Source: Cherax quadricarinatus
Taxonomy: Eukaryota; Arthropoda; Malacostraca; Decapoda; Parastacidae
DNA length: 64,000 nt
Reading direction: 5' to 3'
Assembly (NCBI RefSeq): GCF_038502225.1
Contig: NC_091307.1
Coordinates: 20,135,032-20,199,031 of the forward strand
This document shows positions 32,855-43,780 of the stretch, in pieces (positions within the stretch are counted from its first letter, which is position 1; every line of letters starts with the position of its first letter). Both the position numbers and the translations under genes were made by a program. The notes below the pieces were generated by a model, which saw nothing but the letters and a program-made list of their open reading frames with translations, was not told the origin of the DNA and did not search any database.

Positions 32855-32899
32855 TATTGGACTGATGAAGCCACTGTGTGGCGAAACGTTTCCTGAATA
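32855..32899 (+). ncRNA. Hammerhead ribozyme motif, type I, minimal
   Basis: Order and positions: stem I 5' side TATT and GGA (32855-32861), CTGATGA (32862-32868), an extra A (32869), stem II GCCAC (32870-32874), loop TGT, GTGGC (32878-32882), GAAA (32883-32886), CG, T-T (cleavage expected after 32890), then TCC and AATA pairing back to GGA and TATT around a TG bulge. Stem III is only A-U plus C-G with no loop (the palindrome ACGT), the minimal design known from Penelope-associated hammerheads, which are thought to work better as dimers. The extra A between A9 and stem II is unusual but has a precedent in a natural viroid hammerhead. An AATAAA overlaps its end at 32896-32901. Confidence 0.75.
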
Positions 32900-32950
32900 A
32901 AGATTCCCATATGCTGCATAAGTGTCTCAATCTTCAGGATACACTGTTGT

Positions 32951-33760
32951 TTACCACTGAATGAGCCACCACCACAACCACCTTTCTCATTTTAATATCA
33001 GGTAAAAGTTTTAATTACTTTAATGTGAAGTTGTAATCCAATAGACTGTCAGGTGTATGTTCTCAAAAAAAAAAAAAACGGGAAGGGGGCGGCAACATAG
33101 GTTTATATTTTTGTCGGCGAATAAGAAATATAACTTTTCCCAGCTGATTATAATCCCTCGAGCAATTGTAAACCATTCTCACCAAGTTCAGTTTTATAGA
33201 AAAAGCTCAGAACGCTTTTTCCATTGCCAAAAGTTGCTTATTGTTTATATATCAGCTGATTATTTAGCGCCATGTGTTAATTGTTGTTTTGCGTTGTCAT
33301 GTTCTCGCATGCGTTCTTGGTGGTGTACTGTCCCTGGCTGTTGTGTCTACTGTCATGGGTGTTTTCTACTCTCGCCTCTCTGCATCTCTTTCTCTACACT
33401 GTATGCTCTACCATCAAACTTGTACTACAACATGGTATTGATTTTACCCAGCAAGACGCTGTGCCAGTGAAAACTTGTTCTGCTACTTGTATTTCTGTGT
33501 TCATAGGTGACTACCTGGGGTCCGCTTCGTACCTTGTGGTTTCCTCCCGCTTTTCTTCCTTACATCATAACACAGCTCGTTTAAATTTGCTGATCGAGGG
33601 TCTCTGACACAACGCGGTCACATCTCAATCTCTTCTGTTCTTGCGCGCATTTCTTGCCGACTTGTTCTTCGTTCGGTTCTGAGCACTCGAATTATATAAA
33701 ATTTAGTGTTTGTTATTCTCGGTTTAGTTGGCAGTGTTAATGTATTTTAACGTGATAATA
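32951..33760. other. No recognised feature
   Basis: Contains two overlapping plus frames (137 and 108 codons, 33057-33607) rich in Cys, Leu and Ser without a domain. An A13 run at 33066 precedes them. Confidence 0.4.
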
Positions 33761-33761
33761 T

Positions 33762-34185
33762 ATGATGATGCTGATGATGATATATACCAGGAAAGTACTC
33801 GATGGCCTGGGCCCAAATCTACACACTGCCATAACAACATACTGGAATGAGAGATATGGGAGGAAGTGTAAAATAAACCCAGCGAGGAGCAGGGGTGCGG
33901 TGGGGACAATAAGGGAACACTGTATCAATATCCGGGGTCTGAGACAGTTCAACATCTTACCAGAAGATATCAGAAACATAGCTGGAACAAGTGTAGCAGC
34001 CTTCAAGAGGAAACTGGACAAGTATCTTCATTAGGTGGCAAATCAACTAGGCTGTGATGGATATGTGGGGCAGCGGGCCTCTAGCAGCAACAGCTTGGAT
34101 GACCAGGCGAGCACCAGACGAGCCTGGTCCATGGCCAGGCTCCGAGAGTAGTGAAATTCTCGAAATTCTTCAAAGGTAAAGGTAT
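33762..34185 (+). mobile_element. LINE C-terminal end (family B)
   Basis: The frame 33762-34034 has YGRKCKINPARSRGAVGTIR, LRQFNILPEDIRNIAGTSV and AAFKRKLDKYLH, then a TAG. The same frame's homology continues with GCDGYVGQRASSSNS-like sequence to 34140 and a tail ending TTCTTCAAAGGTAAAGGTA. It is the longest family B piece here. Confidence 0.8.
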
Positions 34186-35184
34186 ATGAAAGGTTAGTCA
34201 AACTGGCAGTGATTAAAATAAACGAGTGGCTGTTAGTGCTGCTTTTTCCCAACGCTGCTGCTGATGGTGCTGGTGCACGGGGCATAATATTAGAACGTTT
34301 GCTTTCTTTATCACCGGCGATAATTGGTCATTGTGGGCATAATGAGACGTTGTAACACTCAGTGACCATTGATGCTCTCGCCACCAAGTAACTGAACCTG
34401 TGTAACCCACTCATACAATAATGGGTCTGTGAAAGGCTACGCTGCCTACTGATGCTTACATCATGGTGTAACTATGCCCATGTAGCCCATTCATACAGTA
34501 ATGGGTGTGGCGGCGGCTCCCGGGGAAATATGCTACCTTCCCTATTAAGTCTTTGGTCCCAGTGTTTGAATTAGGCGCACTTACCAGCAGTTTAGTGTTA
34601 GCGTTTAGAAGGTCTGGTCCCTGCTACGGGGGTTGATGCTGCTGCTTCCATTGCCTCTGCTGCGGCAGGGGGTGATATTGATACTTCTGCTATTGCAGGG
34701 GCTATTGCTTAATCTTGTTTCTGCTTCTGTTACTGTTTCTTCCGCTGCTACTGCTACTTCTGTTACAGCCGTTTTTGCTGCTTCTCTTTTCGTTGTTTCT
34801 GTTGCTATTGCTTCTGGTTTTGTCGTTGTTGATGATTGTGATTCTCTTCATCGCCCTGCTGTGCTAGGTGCCCCTGTGTTGTGAAGACATGTGCGCTAGA
34901 AGTTGGCAAGGCTATGTTGTCCAATTTCTGGCGCATGTAACGTCTCCACTTAATCATAAAGGAGCTGGTCTCATGACCCTTGTAATACATGTTACCTTCA
35001 TCATGCAAGAGCCGAGAGCTAACATGAGCCTTGCAATACACGAGGACCATTGAACATACGTATTTACTGTAATTAACATACGTTTTCCCCAAATAAGCTG
35101 TAAGTAAATTCTTAATGAATAAAAATCACTGTAAATATTGTATGAAGAAATCACACCTAATCTGCACTTTGGAGAGGAAACTTA
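34186..35184. other. No gene; small duplication and CTG-type tract
   Basis: A phrase of about 30 bp (TGTAACCCACTCATACAATAA, TGGGT) recurs at 34399 and 34477. 34630-34810 is a loose (CTG/CTT)n tract. No coding sequence is recognised. Confidence 0.4.
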
Positions 35185-35225
35185 AGTCAACGTTTCGGTC
35201 TATCCTCGACATTATTAAAAAATTA
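35185..35225 (-). ncRNA. Eroded hammerhead-like motif, fifth family
   Basis: The minus strand reads TAATAATGTC, GAGGATA, GACC, GAAAC, GTT and GAC in order. GTC/GAC can form stem II and the GAAAC-GTT block is intact, but the CUGANGA box has become TTAATAA. Likely a dead relic of another Penelope-type family. Confidence 0.35.
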
Positions 35226-35227
35226 TC

Positions 35228-35362
35228 TGATGGTTATAATTATAACCTGCGGAAGGCCTCAGTCAATGACCAGTGGCCGGTCATCATATGACTAAGACCT
35301 TTGTCAGGAAACACTTGTCCTGTTTCCTGATGAATCTTACCTGACCTAACCTGACATTATTA
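35228..35362 (+). mobile_element. Short interspersed repeat (family C)
   Basis: CTGCGGAAGGCCTCAGTCAA, TCATCATATGACTAAGACC and CCTGTTTCCTGATGAATCTT, ending ACCTGACCTAACCTGAC. Directly follows the hammerhead relic. Confidence 0.72.
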
Positions 35363-35899
35363 AGTGGCGAGCGAGAGAAAAGAATGAAAATAAAAAAAGA
35401 TGACAAATATCGTGTATTTTTTTCGCGGACGACACTAACTTGAAGACTAGATAACAAGAACTTTCCATACAAGTGATGCCAATTAAGTGTTTATATATTT
35501 TAAGGCAATGAAGTGATTATATATTTTAGGGAAGGCGAAATTTTCGAGCATGAAAATGTGCGAAGAATATTGAATGTTGGCATCCCTTTAAAAACAAACT
35601 AATGTAAAAATTCCAAAAGCTGTACGCCCTGGGCTGGAACATAGGAGAGAAAGACATGAGTCTCACCTAGATAATGTTAGATCTGCCGCCTCCAGCTCTA
35701 TACACTGAAATGCACTCTTACAAAGACTGAAGGCACGCGAGACTGTGCAAAATATCACCACTATTAGGTGATATTTTGCACAGTCTGTCGTCTCTATCTT
35801 TAGAAGAAAACTTGATAAATTCCTTCAAAAGATCGTTGATCAGCCTTCGGCATGAACTTGAAACTGTGAGCTGCAAGCAACAACAGATAAGAGAACGCT

Positions 35900-36545
35900 C
35901 CTGCATTTCACAATTTCTAGACCATTACTACGTGGTCCTGGATGCTCTGGAAGGTACGCTAAATGCTGATATATTGCACACTGATAGCGCTCAAACTCCA
36001 TTCCAAACTATTGACTGGAAAAGTAGAAGTCAGATGGATATTTAACTTCTTTATGAACAGAACCCAGAGAGTCGTGGTAAAGAGTGAAGTCGGAGGCTGC
36101 CACATTAAAAAGCTCTGTTCCTCAAGAGACAGTGCTTGCCCTACTTCCGTTTTCGACATAGACAAGGACATAAATCATAGCACTATTAAAACCATTGCTG
36201 ATGACATCAGAAGACACAGAGACTTTTAAAGGGATATAAATCTAGTCTTCCGGAGGGCCTTGGAGAATGATGTTCATTGAGGACAGGCTTCGCATGCTCG
36301 GCTATGGAATAATGGAGGAATTAATGACTGAAGGAGAGTACAGTTCAAACTCAAATCATTCAATGGAGCGAAAGTTCCATGTGCAAAATTTGGGAATGAT
36401 GATAGAAGATATCACATTAAAGGATCACAACAGTATTGCTGGATAATAAGAACGTTTAAAACAAAGAGATACTGAGTCACTGATAACGCTCTTCAAGTCA
36501 CTTGTTCTTTCCAGGTTAGAATATCGCTGTATAGGATGTTACCCA
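35900..36545 (+). mobile_element. LINE (family A) RT and connection region, degraded
   Basis: Encodes DHYYVVLDALEG, then FFMNRTQRVVVKSEVGG, CSSRDSA in place of the PQG box, DKDINHSTIKTIADDIRRH with ADD retained, and further on MIEDITLKDHNS and RTFKTKRY-like pieces. Multiple frameshifts. The strand and order agree with the copies at 21.7 and 49.7 kb. Confidence 0.72.
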
Positions 36546-38339
36546 TGACCTCCTACCCGAGGCATGAAAAGAAGCCAGGCCACTGGAGTCGTGATCCCTG
36601 AATTACTTCAAGCCAGATTCAATACACAAAGATAATCCTTAATTTATTTTGGGTCTTTGTGTTCTCTCCTTATCTTGAGACGGTCGGTGGAGGTACTTGT
36701 AGCTTGTACCTGTAACTTGTTCCTGTAACCTGTACTAATGTTTCCTCGGTCATCGCCACGGCAGTTAGTTTCAGTCTCCGAAATGTAGGAATGTAGGGAC
36801 AAGAGCATCGGGTTAAAAGAGCCGTGTCCACTCCATTTGCAATTTCTTTTGACGCCGCTAGGTTGTGGGAGCTCTTTTGGTGCATTTCTGTAGTGAGCGC
36901 CAGCCATTGCTTTTAGTTGTGGAGTCTGTGGGCAGACCGGGATATTCTTGGGGAAGAGGACTGCTGGCGCCGGGAACTGGAAATGGAGCTGGTATAATAT
37001 TGAGCATGGATCGGAGATTGTACCTGGGGTGAGGGAACTATGGTGGAACTAGCGCTGACAACATTCAGCGTAGGCACCACAACAAGGCTGACCAGGAACT
37101 AAATTTGCAGGAGAAATAGAAAAAACTACTACATAATTAAAATAAGTAATTACAAGTCAGCGCACCTGTTTACATTATTATAATCAAAAGGAAGCGTTTA
37201 ACCAACACCTGTTTACAAAATGTAAATTAAGCAACTCACAAATAATTATTCAAAATCTGAAATAAAACTAATCATATAAAAAATCACACAAAAATATTAA
37301 GATCTGCACATATATCAAGCAGGCTACTCACAAGCAAACGACCCAAAATCAATGAGTTTTGTTTTTCTCATATCATCTAGCCAAAGTCTAAATACAGAAC
37401 ACATGATGCGCATGACACTAATAAGGCAACCAGAGACAAAAGCCTATTAAATCCTTGAACAGGCTGAGTCCACAAAGCTGCTTGATACTCAGTATGCTGA
37501 ATTCAGTAAACCTCTTCCTGAGACTGAGTCCATGCCAGATAATGCAGAATTGAAGTCCAGTGTACCAAACACTAACTCCCAGAATTACGTTGTATTAAAA
37601 AGATATTAGTATGTGAGGCCTTGTTAATTAAGACAGAGTAAATGCTTATATCCTTCCCTTTCAGCAGCAAATCTTTAATTGCTGACCTCATAGCAAGAGT
37701 GGAGTGGTGGAAGGTTGCAATTGGCAGTTTGCCAAATTGTAGCCACGCCCACTGCTCGTTATGCAAGTAATTAATGCAAGGGAATGTCTAGCACTTCCAT
37801 CCCAGTTTACTATTACAAGTATAATATCAACCTATTCTCTCATAAAAGTGATATATATAGAGAAAATAATACAAAATATGGTCTTCACAGTCTCCTTGTA
37901 ATAATGGCAACCTTGAAGATAAACATTAGTAATTAAACCCCCAAACCAACAAATATTAAATACTATTCAAATGTGCATTAGTGTTATGTGTGTTACATAA
38001 TTTTGAAAGTTTTTATGTAATCGCAGCTCATCTATGAATCAGGCTTTGCTACTTTGTGTATTTTGTTGATTCTGGGGGTCTTTTTTCCAGGTCTGTTGGT
38101 TGGTAGTCTGAATCAACCAGGTTGTTAGCGGTGATTGTCGTAGCATACACGAAACAATGAATCATCACTACCCTGGGCTTCCTGTGGCAGACCAACGCCG
38201 CTCGTGTGTGCACCCTACACATCATGTCCTATGTCATTTTCTCTTATAATTATGTAGTACATCATAATTATTCCAATTTGCCATCAAGTAAAAGACGTAC
38301 CGAGTAGGGAGGATGAACATCATATTCGCCCCCTAAGAA
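36546..38339. other. No recognised feature
   Basis: 1.8 kb, AT-rich after 37100. A short frame at 37572-37766 (minus) begins MHNEQWAWLQFGKLP but has no identifiable domain. 36690-36745 has a small GTACTTGTAGCTTGTACCTG repeat. Confidence 0.4.
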
Positions 38340-38462
38340 AAACAGTGAAATATATGATGGCCACCGGGCTACTAACAACCACAGCTTGAATGAACGGACA
38401 ACAAGGAAGCTTGGTCTAGGGGCAAGCTGTGAGGGCAGAAGAATCATCGAAACGGGTCATAG
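38340..38462 (+). mobile_element. Degenerate LINE 3' end (family B)
   Basis: CACCGGGCTACTAACAACCA, CAGCTTGAATGAACGG, AGCTTGGTCTAGGGGCAAGC and ATCGAAACGGGTCATAGGTA follow the family B terminal order. Confidence 0.5.
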
Positions 38463-38644
38463 GTACGAAGTTGTGTGTATTTATATTGAGGCATGTGGAG
38501 GAAATGGTATGGCAGGAAGAGTGTTGGATTAACCCAGGTGAGCTCGACACAAATATCTGTGTCATAAATAAAGCCAGACCTCACACTTTTACTGGTGTAT
38601 GTGTCAGACTTGTGCTGTTAGTCCAACACTGTGTTTCGTACTGT

Positions 38645-38930
38645 GTGTATACTCACCTATATGTGGTTGCAGGGGTCGAGTCTTAGCTCCTGGACCCGCC
38701 TCTCAACTTGCTACATTTACTCTTATCCTCATAGGCCCTATCGTGAGTACTCTTGAAGTATCAATGGAGTTTGCTTTCATTTTTTCGTCGAGATTATTCC
38801 ACTGAAGAAATACTTACTGACATCCTCGTGACTTATCTGTGTCTAATTGTACCCCCGAGCACTTCGTGCCTCTCAGTTTATCCCTGTCCGCCATATCAAT
38901 GAGTTTTTTGCATGTTATCATTTGGTATGT
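38645..38930 (-). mobile_element. CR1-like LINE 3' end
   Basis: The complement of 38648-38700 reads GGTCCAGGAGCTAAGACTCG, ACCCCTGCAACCACATATAG and GTGAGTATA, the CR1-like tail. The C-terminal region continues to about 38930. Confidence 0.7.
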
Positions 38931-38939
38931 GAGTGCGTG

Positions 38940-39180
38940 CATGCGTGTACTCACAGAGTTGTATTTGTGGGGGTCGAGACTCGATTCCTGACTCCTCGTC
39001 CTAGACAACTTTGATCGGTATCACTGATTCCTGGCCGCTTTATCCTTGTCATACTAGTCTTGAAGCTGTGTTGAGTTTGCGTTCGCTGCTGCCTCGTCCA
39101 AGTCAATCCACTTTTCAACTACCCTGATACTAAGAAAAAAACAACTTATATTACAATGGCTCATGTGTGTCTTCAGCTAC
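38940..39180 (-). mobile_element. Second CR1-like LINE 3' end
   Basis: Another tail (TGTACTCACAGAGTTGTATT, GTGGGGGTCGAGACTCGATT) about 300 bp after the first in the same orientation. Either two insertions or a tandem duplication. Confidence 0.62.
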
Positions 39181-40090
39181 CACGTGTGTCCTCTGTGCGT
39201 AATTTGATTTTTAGAATATGTGAACATAGTGGACTGTCATAGAGGAGTCTAACACCACTTGCAAAGACACTCTCTCAAAATTCACTATTAAACCAGCAAG
39301 TATAAATTAAGTGCCAGAAAATTCACCTTGAAATAGTAGTTGCAGTTCTACCTTTATTCTGTCTTTGTTATTGTTTATGCTAATGAGTATCCGACTTGAT
39401 TTCATGACTGGCACATACTTTTTTTATTAATTTTAGGTCTCTGTGTTGATAATATAAATAGCTTTTTCTGTTTCTGTTTTAGGTCTGACATCATTATATT
39501 TGCTTTCAGAGAAAAAATCCTGATAATAGTGATTATGTTTGTATTAGGAGAATAAATCATGATGGCGATTGAGACGTTGACAAATATAGAAATATGCAGT
39601 GTAATAAATACTTTAATGAGACAGTCTTTCCTACCCCCCATAAAGTCTACTTCTGCAAATATGTACAGCCAATGAATAATATGTATATTTTCGTAAGTAT
39701 ATCGCTACAGGTAGACAGGTGGAACTTAAGAAGACGGAGTTTGAGCGTGTGGGAGAGAGAACGGTAATGTTTTCCCCTAAGACACATCAAGACGCTGCTG
39801 CAACGAATTATTGATGGTGTCTTCTGTCGCTGCTCCAGTTATTAACGAGCCTCTCTCACTAATGCCTCCTTGTCCCCTCCTCTGCCCCTCACCCTGGCAC
39901 CTTTCCTCTTTACCCCCCTCCCCTTCCTTCTCCTTCGTCTCTCTTCACCGTGTCACCCCCTTACCCTTAGTTCGCTGGTGACGCCCCTTCCGAGTTATGT
40001 TCTGTCAGGTTTTACGGGCGTTACGCTATTAATGATTTTAATTGTTGTAGTAGGTTGGGGTTGAGTTGCTGGATGTTTCCCGTGTGTATG
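39181..40090. other. No gene; C/T-rich before a GA array
   Basis: 39860-39970 is pyrimidine-rich. No coding or repeat identity otherwise. Confidence 0.4.
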
Positions 40091-40095
40091 AGAGG

Positions 40096-40185
<90 letters not shown>

Positions 40186-40230
40186 CAGAGAGAGAGGCAG
40201 AGGCAGAGGTAGAGGCAGAGGCAGAGGCTA
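40091..40230 (+). repeat. (GA)n microsatellite with a GGCAGA tail
   Basis: About 45 GA units followed by GGCAGA hexamer variants. Ser-Leu frames on the minus strand are artefacts. Confidence 0.97.
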
Positions 40231-40689
40231 GGACAAAGATGGAGAAGCAAAGAAGTTCGTGTGGAGGAGGTGAAGCTTGAGGTGGGTTTTTGTCATTACC
40301 GCCTGGCTCACCACTACCACCCATCCACTGTTCAGTCAGGTACACAGAGTTGGTTGTTCGTGCCCACTGTACCTCTGCCTCTGCCCAATCCCCCTGCTGT
40401 GTCCTAGTGTCAACCACAGCTGTCAAGAGTTGTTGTATGCCCCATATTTGTGGCCACAGCATAGTCTATATAGTATCTCCGCCCCATTATCTCTGCAATG
40501 TGTCACCTGCGCCACCCAACCTGTGACGTTAATGTCTGCAACATGATGTTCTCACAGACCCTCTTTATGACGCCCCACTGGATTTAAAGCAAATATAATT
40601 TATGGTTGTTCTCTTGTGAGTTGTTATTCCATTGTGAGAGATAACACTGCTGTTGTGAAACATATTTTAAAATGGCCCATGAAATCTTG

Positions 40690-40752
40690 TCTGGGACTGG
40701 ACCACGGAGGTAGTGACCCCTCGCGGTCGACTACAGGTAGACTACAGGTAGG
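40690..40752 (+). mobile_element. LINE 3' end scrap (family A)
   Basis: TCTGGGACTGGACCACGGAG, GTAGTGACCCCTCGCGG and two CTACAGGTAGA repeats. Confidence 0.6.
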
Positions 40753-40779
40753 TTGTAGATGTTGGTGGAAATAATGACT

Positions 40780-41065
40780 CCAGGTAGCAGAAGTGGAACT
40801 AATGTCCCAGGAAGTTGAAGTTAGTATGAATATAAACTCACAGGATGGAAGTTAATGATAATGACACAGCAGAAGTTAGTAGTAATAAAGACCCAGGTAG
40901 TAGAGGTTAGTGGTAATAAAGACCCAGGTAGAAGTTAGTGGTAATAAAGACCCAGGTAGTAGAAGTTAGTAGTAGTAAAGACCCAAGTAGTAGAAGTTAG
41001 TAGTAGTAAAGACCCAAGTAGTAGAAGTTAGTGGTAATAAAGTCCCAGGTAGAAGAGGTTAGTGA
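40780..41065 (+). repeat. 31-bp minisatellite, about 8 diverged copies
   Basis: Unit of about 31 bp: GTAGTAGAAGTTAGTAGTAG and TAAAGACCCAA, with GGTAATAAAGACCCAG variants. The outer copies (40780-40880) are the most diverged. Confidence 0.85.
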
Positions 41066-41469
41066 GCTTACTGTAATGACGTAAGGAGCAGAAGCTAATG
41101 AGTCTGAACAATGCTTCATTACGGTAGAACTGCCTCTTTGTTTACTGCCGGTACCCCGAGCGACTCCTCACCCACGGATCTCTTCCAAAACCTCGATTTT
41201 TTAAACAGTACACTTCTAAACAATGTACTTGTAGTGGTACGCTCCTAAACAAGACGCAGTGTATGAGGATATTTGTAGCTCAACTCCGTGTTTTCCCTCT
41301 CACCCTTCGGCACTTCAGTCATGAAAGCTCTATATGCAGTGAAACGTTGTTTTTTCTTCATTGTCGGCAGTTCTCCATTTGTTTTCATTTACTCGTGTTA
41401 TATCTTCCTGTTGAATGACACATATTGTAGTGTTGGTGTTCACAGGGATTATGTTTGACGGTACCATGA
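41066..41469. other. No recognised feature
   Basis: 400 bp of ordinary sequence with a small AACAGTACACTTCTAAACAA repeat at 41205-41260. Confidence 0.4.
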
Positions 41470-41650
41470 AGCTATATCTCTGATGGGTATCAAGAGTTTT
41501 CCTACTGCCGCAGTTAGTCTCTGGACCAGGATTGTCTAGTGCTTGTCTGGTTAAGCAGCTGTTGCTGCTGGCGTACCACTGGCCCACGTTTGCATCACAG
41601 CCTGGTTGATCTGGTTCTTTGGCCGAGGTACTTGTAGAACTTGTCTCTCA
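41470..41650 (-). mobile_element. LINE C-terminus and 3' end (family B)
   Basis: CTGATGGGTATCAAGAGTTT, TGTCTGGTTAAGCAGCTGTT and TTGCATCACAGCCTGGTTGA follow the complement of family B. Confidence 0.68.
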
Positions 41651-41689
41651 TTAGATCTCGTCTAGTTTTGAGTGCACTCTTCCTCTAGG

Positions 41690-41832
41690 GAGGTGCCTTG
41701 ATGCTGGTGAGAGGCTCTTGATCCAAGGAACTGGACTTACCTTTTATTCCTTGGATGAAACTTGATTGCCTCCCATTCCCCAGGGGCTATTTGTGACCCC
41801 CCTACGGGCTTAGCGCTTCCTCTGTTAAAAAA
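41690..41832 (-). mobile_element. SINE-like repeat (family F), minus
   Basis: CTTGATGCTGGTGAGAGGCT, CTTGATCCAAGGAACTGGAC, GATTGCCTCCCATTCCCCAG and ACGGGCTTAGCGCTTCC are the complement of the copy at 41905-42035, ending in a short A run. Confidence 0.78.
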
Positions 41833-41904
41833 AAATATGTTTGCGCTCACCACTTGTGTTGAGCTCGTCTGGATGTCAGTCGTCATTGCATTATACTCTA
41901 TGCA

Positions 41905-42035
41905 CTAATGGGGAAGCGCTAAACCCACATGGGTTGCGCAGTGCCTCGAGAATGGAGGGTAATCAAGCTTGACCCAAGGAAAGGGAGAGTAGCTCCAATT
42001 CCTTGGATCGATAGCTTATCACCTGTATGAAGGCA
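41905..42035 (+). mobile_element. SINE-like repeat (family F), plus
   Basis: TAATGGGGAAGCGCTAAACC, CACATGGGTTGCGCAGTGCC, GGTAATCAAGCTTGACCCAA and TTCCTTGGATCGATAGCTTA. Best-preserved copy. With the minus copy just upstream it makes a tail-to-head inverted pair. Confidence 0.78.
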
Positions 42036-42600
42036 ACCTCACCCCTCTCCCCAATCCTCCCTCACACAGCCGGACCAAGAGCTGAGTTGCACCTTCCCAA
42101 ATTCCTGTGTGGTAGTAACTCCAGAGGCAAGAGTAGGCTGACTGGCGGCTGCTGCTTCCTGGGTGTTGCAGGTGTGGTGGGGGGGGGGGTAACATTGCTC
42201 TGGCCCAGGACCTTCTCCGTAATAATTCACTTAATTAAAACGGAAAAAAATATACCTGTTCAACCAGGTGGAAAAACAGTTTGAAGTCGGAGGAGACATT
42301 AATGGATGCGCAAGATTAAGTCATTTGAATAGTCTGAACACTAAACTGCTATCTCAATCAATTAGAAGAATTAACCTCAGGTAGACCCCATAGTTCATCA
42401 TTGCAGAGAACTGCTCACAAATTTATTATGCATTTAATCAGCTGATAAGTCAGTATAGCTTGCGGCTGGGACCGGCGGATACTGTGAGGTAGTTTACTGA
42501 GCGGTTAATCACTCTGTACACCGGCGCGGTTTACACTCTTGTTAAATGAGTCATTAGCCAGCAGGGCGGAGAGATAGTAGGTTTATCCCTCAGTTATTGA
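42036..42600. other. No recognised feature
   Basis: Mixed sequence with a G10 run at 42178-42187; nothing else. Confidence 0.4.
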
Positions 42601-42609
42601 CTGAGCTTA

Positions 42610-42985
42610 ATGATATGTAGTGGCGATCGTGGTTGGGGGTTGTCTTCGTTTTGGTGGTGGCCGTAGTTTCAGGGTAGGTTGGTGGTGGTTGTGATCGTGG
42701 TGATTGTGGCTGTGGCTGTAGGGGATGATATTTATGCTTGTGACCTTGACAGTTGCGTTGGTCATCGTAGTGCTTCGATCGTGATGGTTGTAGTTGAGAT
42801 GGTGGTGATTGGCCACGTGGTAGTGGTGCTGGTGATTGCGGTCGTGGTGGTTGTGGTGAACATGATGGTGTTCTAGGTGGTGGTGATGATGGTAGTTATT
42901 GTTTTCGTGGTGTCGATCGTAGCGGTCGTGGTGTAGGTGGTGACAGTAGCTGTGGGTGTGGTGGTGGTGATCGCAGTGGAGGCAG
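42610..42985 (+). repeat. Imperfect GTG/GTC-rich tract
   Basis: Low-complexity GTGGTGGT, GATCGTGGT and similar phrases. They make His-rich (minus) and Val-rich (plus) frames without biological meaning. Confidence 0.8.
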
Positions 42986-43780
42986 GTGGTGGGAAGAGAT
43001 AACAAACTAGATGGGGTGATGTAGCAAATAATTACGTGGGGTGATCAAGCGGGGTTCAATGATAAAGTTTCAGAGGCTTCTTTCCGAAGATCGTGGGTAC
43101 ACAGGCAGTGTTTAAGATACCCTGGCCCAGGAGGGCCATGCCCAGCGAAAGAGAAAGGAGTAGGCCTTGTTGACTCTGATACCTTGACGCCAAATGAGAC
43201 CGAGGCAAGGTGATACGGGTTGAAGTGGCATGCCCACCAGGCTTGCACTCTGGTGGCAACTATAAAAACTAGCCATGTAGGCATACAGTCTACAGTGAGT
43301 TGAGCTTATTACCGTGTTCATTGTGCTCCCATCTTACCCGCTTTCTTATTTACTGACTTCTGTCAATGACCGCGCGTTCTCTTATTTAAGTGGCTGACGA
43401 TGATGGCTCTTGATGAGTGTGAGGGTATTAAAGTGTATGTGTGTGAGAGAGAGAAGGGGGAGGGAAAATAGAGAGGTAGTATAGTTCTACACCTCATGAA
43501 ATCAATAAAATATCAAGTCAGGTTATCCGTCAGGAAGTCTGGTGTAGGACTGTTAACCCTCGGAACATTCTCCAGACTCTTGGACCTAGGTAGAACTTCT
43601 CAAAGCTCTTGGATTATTATCTCTGGAGTAGAGAAGAGAGACGTCGAGATAAAATATACATGAAAGATACTTGAGTGTTCGGTCCCCATTCTGCCCACCA
43701 CCAATCAACTTCCTGGAGCTGGAGCTTGGCTGTGAGCTGACAAGTGGTTGAATAAACGCTTAATGGGAAAAGGAAACTTT
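42986..43780. other. No recognised feature
   Basis: Mixed sequence with three overlapping minus frames (43045-43321) lacking domains. Confidence 0.4.

Larger units (their letters stand above)
32162..32950. mobile_element. Penelope-type foldback insertion with 17-bp flanking repeats
   Basis: Two inverted arms of 330 bp (32206-32535 and 32606-32935) are near-identical and separated by a 70-base spacer. The spacer holds the start of a second, tandem copy (TGCATAAGTGTCTCAATC, AACTTGTCGGTTTTTC), which itself pairs with 32178-32205. Each arm holds a TATA-like box, the GAGGGACTGATTACCTC block, a complete hammerhead motif and AATAAA. TCAGGATACACTGTTGT occurs at both edges (32161-32177 and 32934-32950), as a target-site duplication would. 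This is the arrangement of inverted and tandem terminal repeats known from Penelope-like elements. No Penelope RT or GIY-YIG frame is inside. Confidence 0.8.

Noticed and set aside
33769..33800. CTGATGATG then CAGGAAAG as a hammerhead core
   Set aside because: The intervening bases do not form a stem; the site is in a TGATGA-rich run.
37572..37766. Short minus frame MHNEQWAW... as a transposase or host exon
   Set aside because: 64 codons without recognisable motif; insufficient evidence.
39995..40462. Ser-Leu repeat protein on the minus strand
   Set aside because: Translation of the GA array and its GGCAGA tail.
42607..43005. His-rich protein on the minus strand
   Set aside because: Low-complexity GTG-rich DNA; no zinc-finger spacing.
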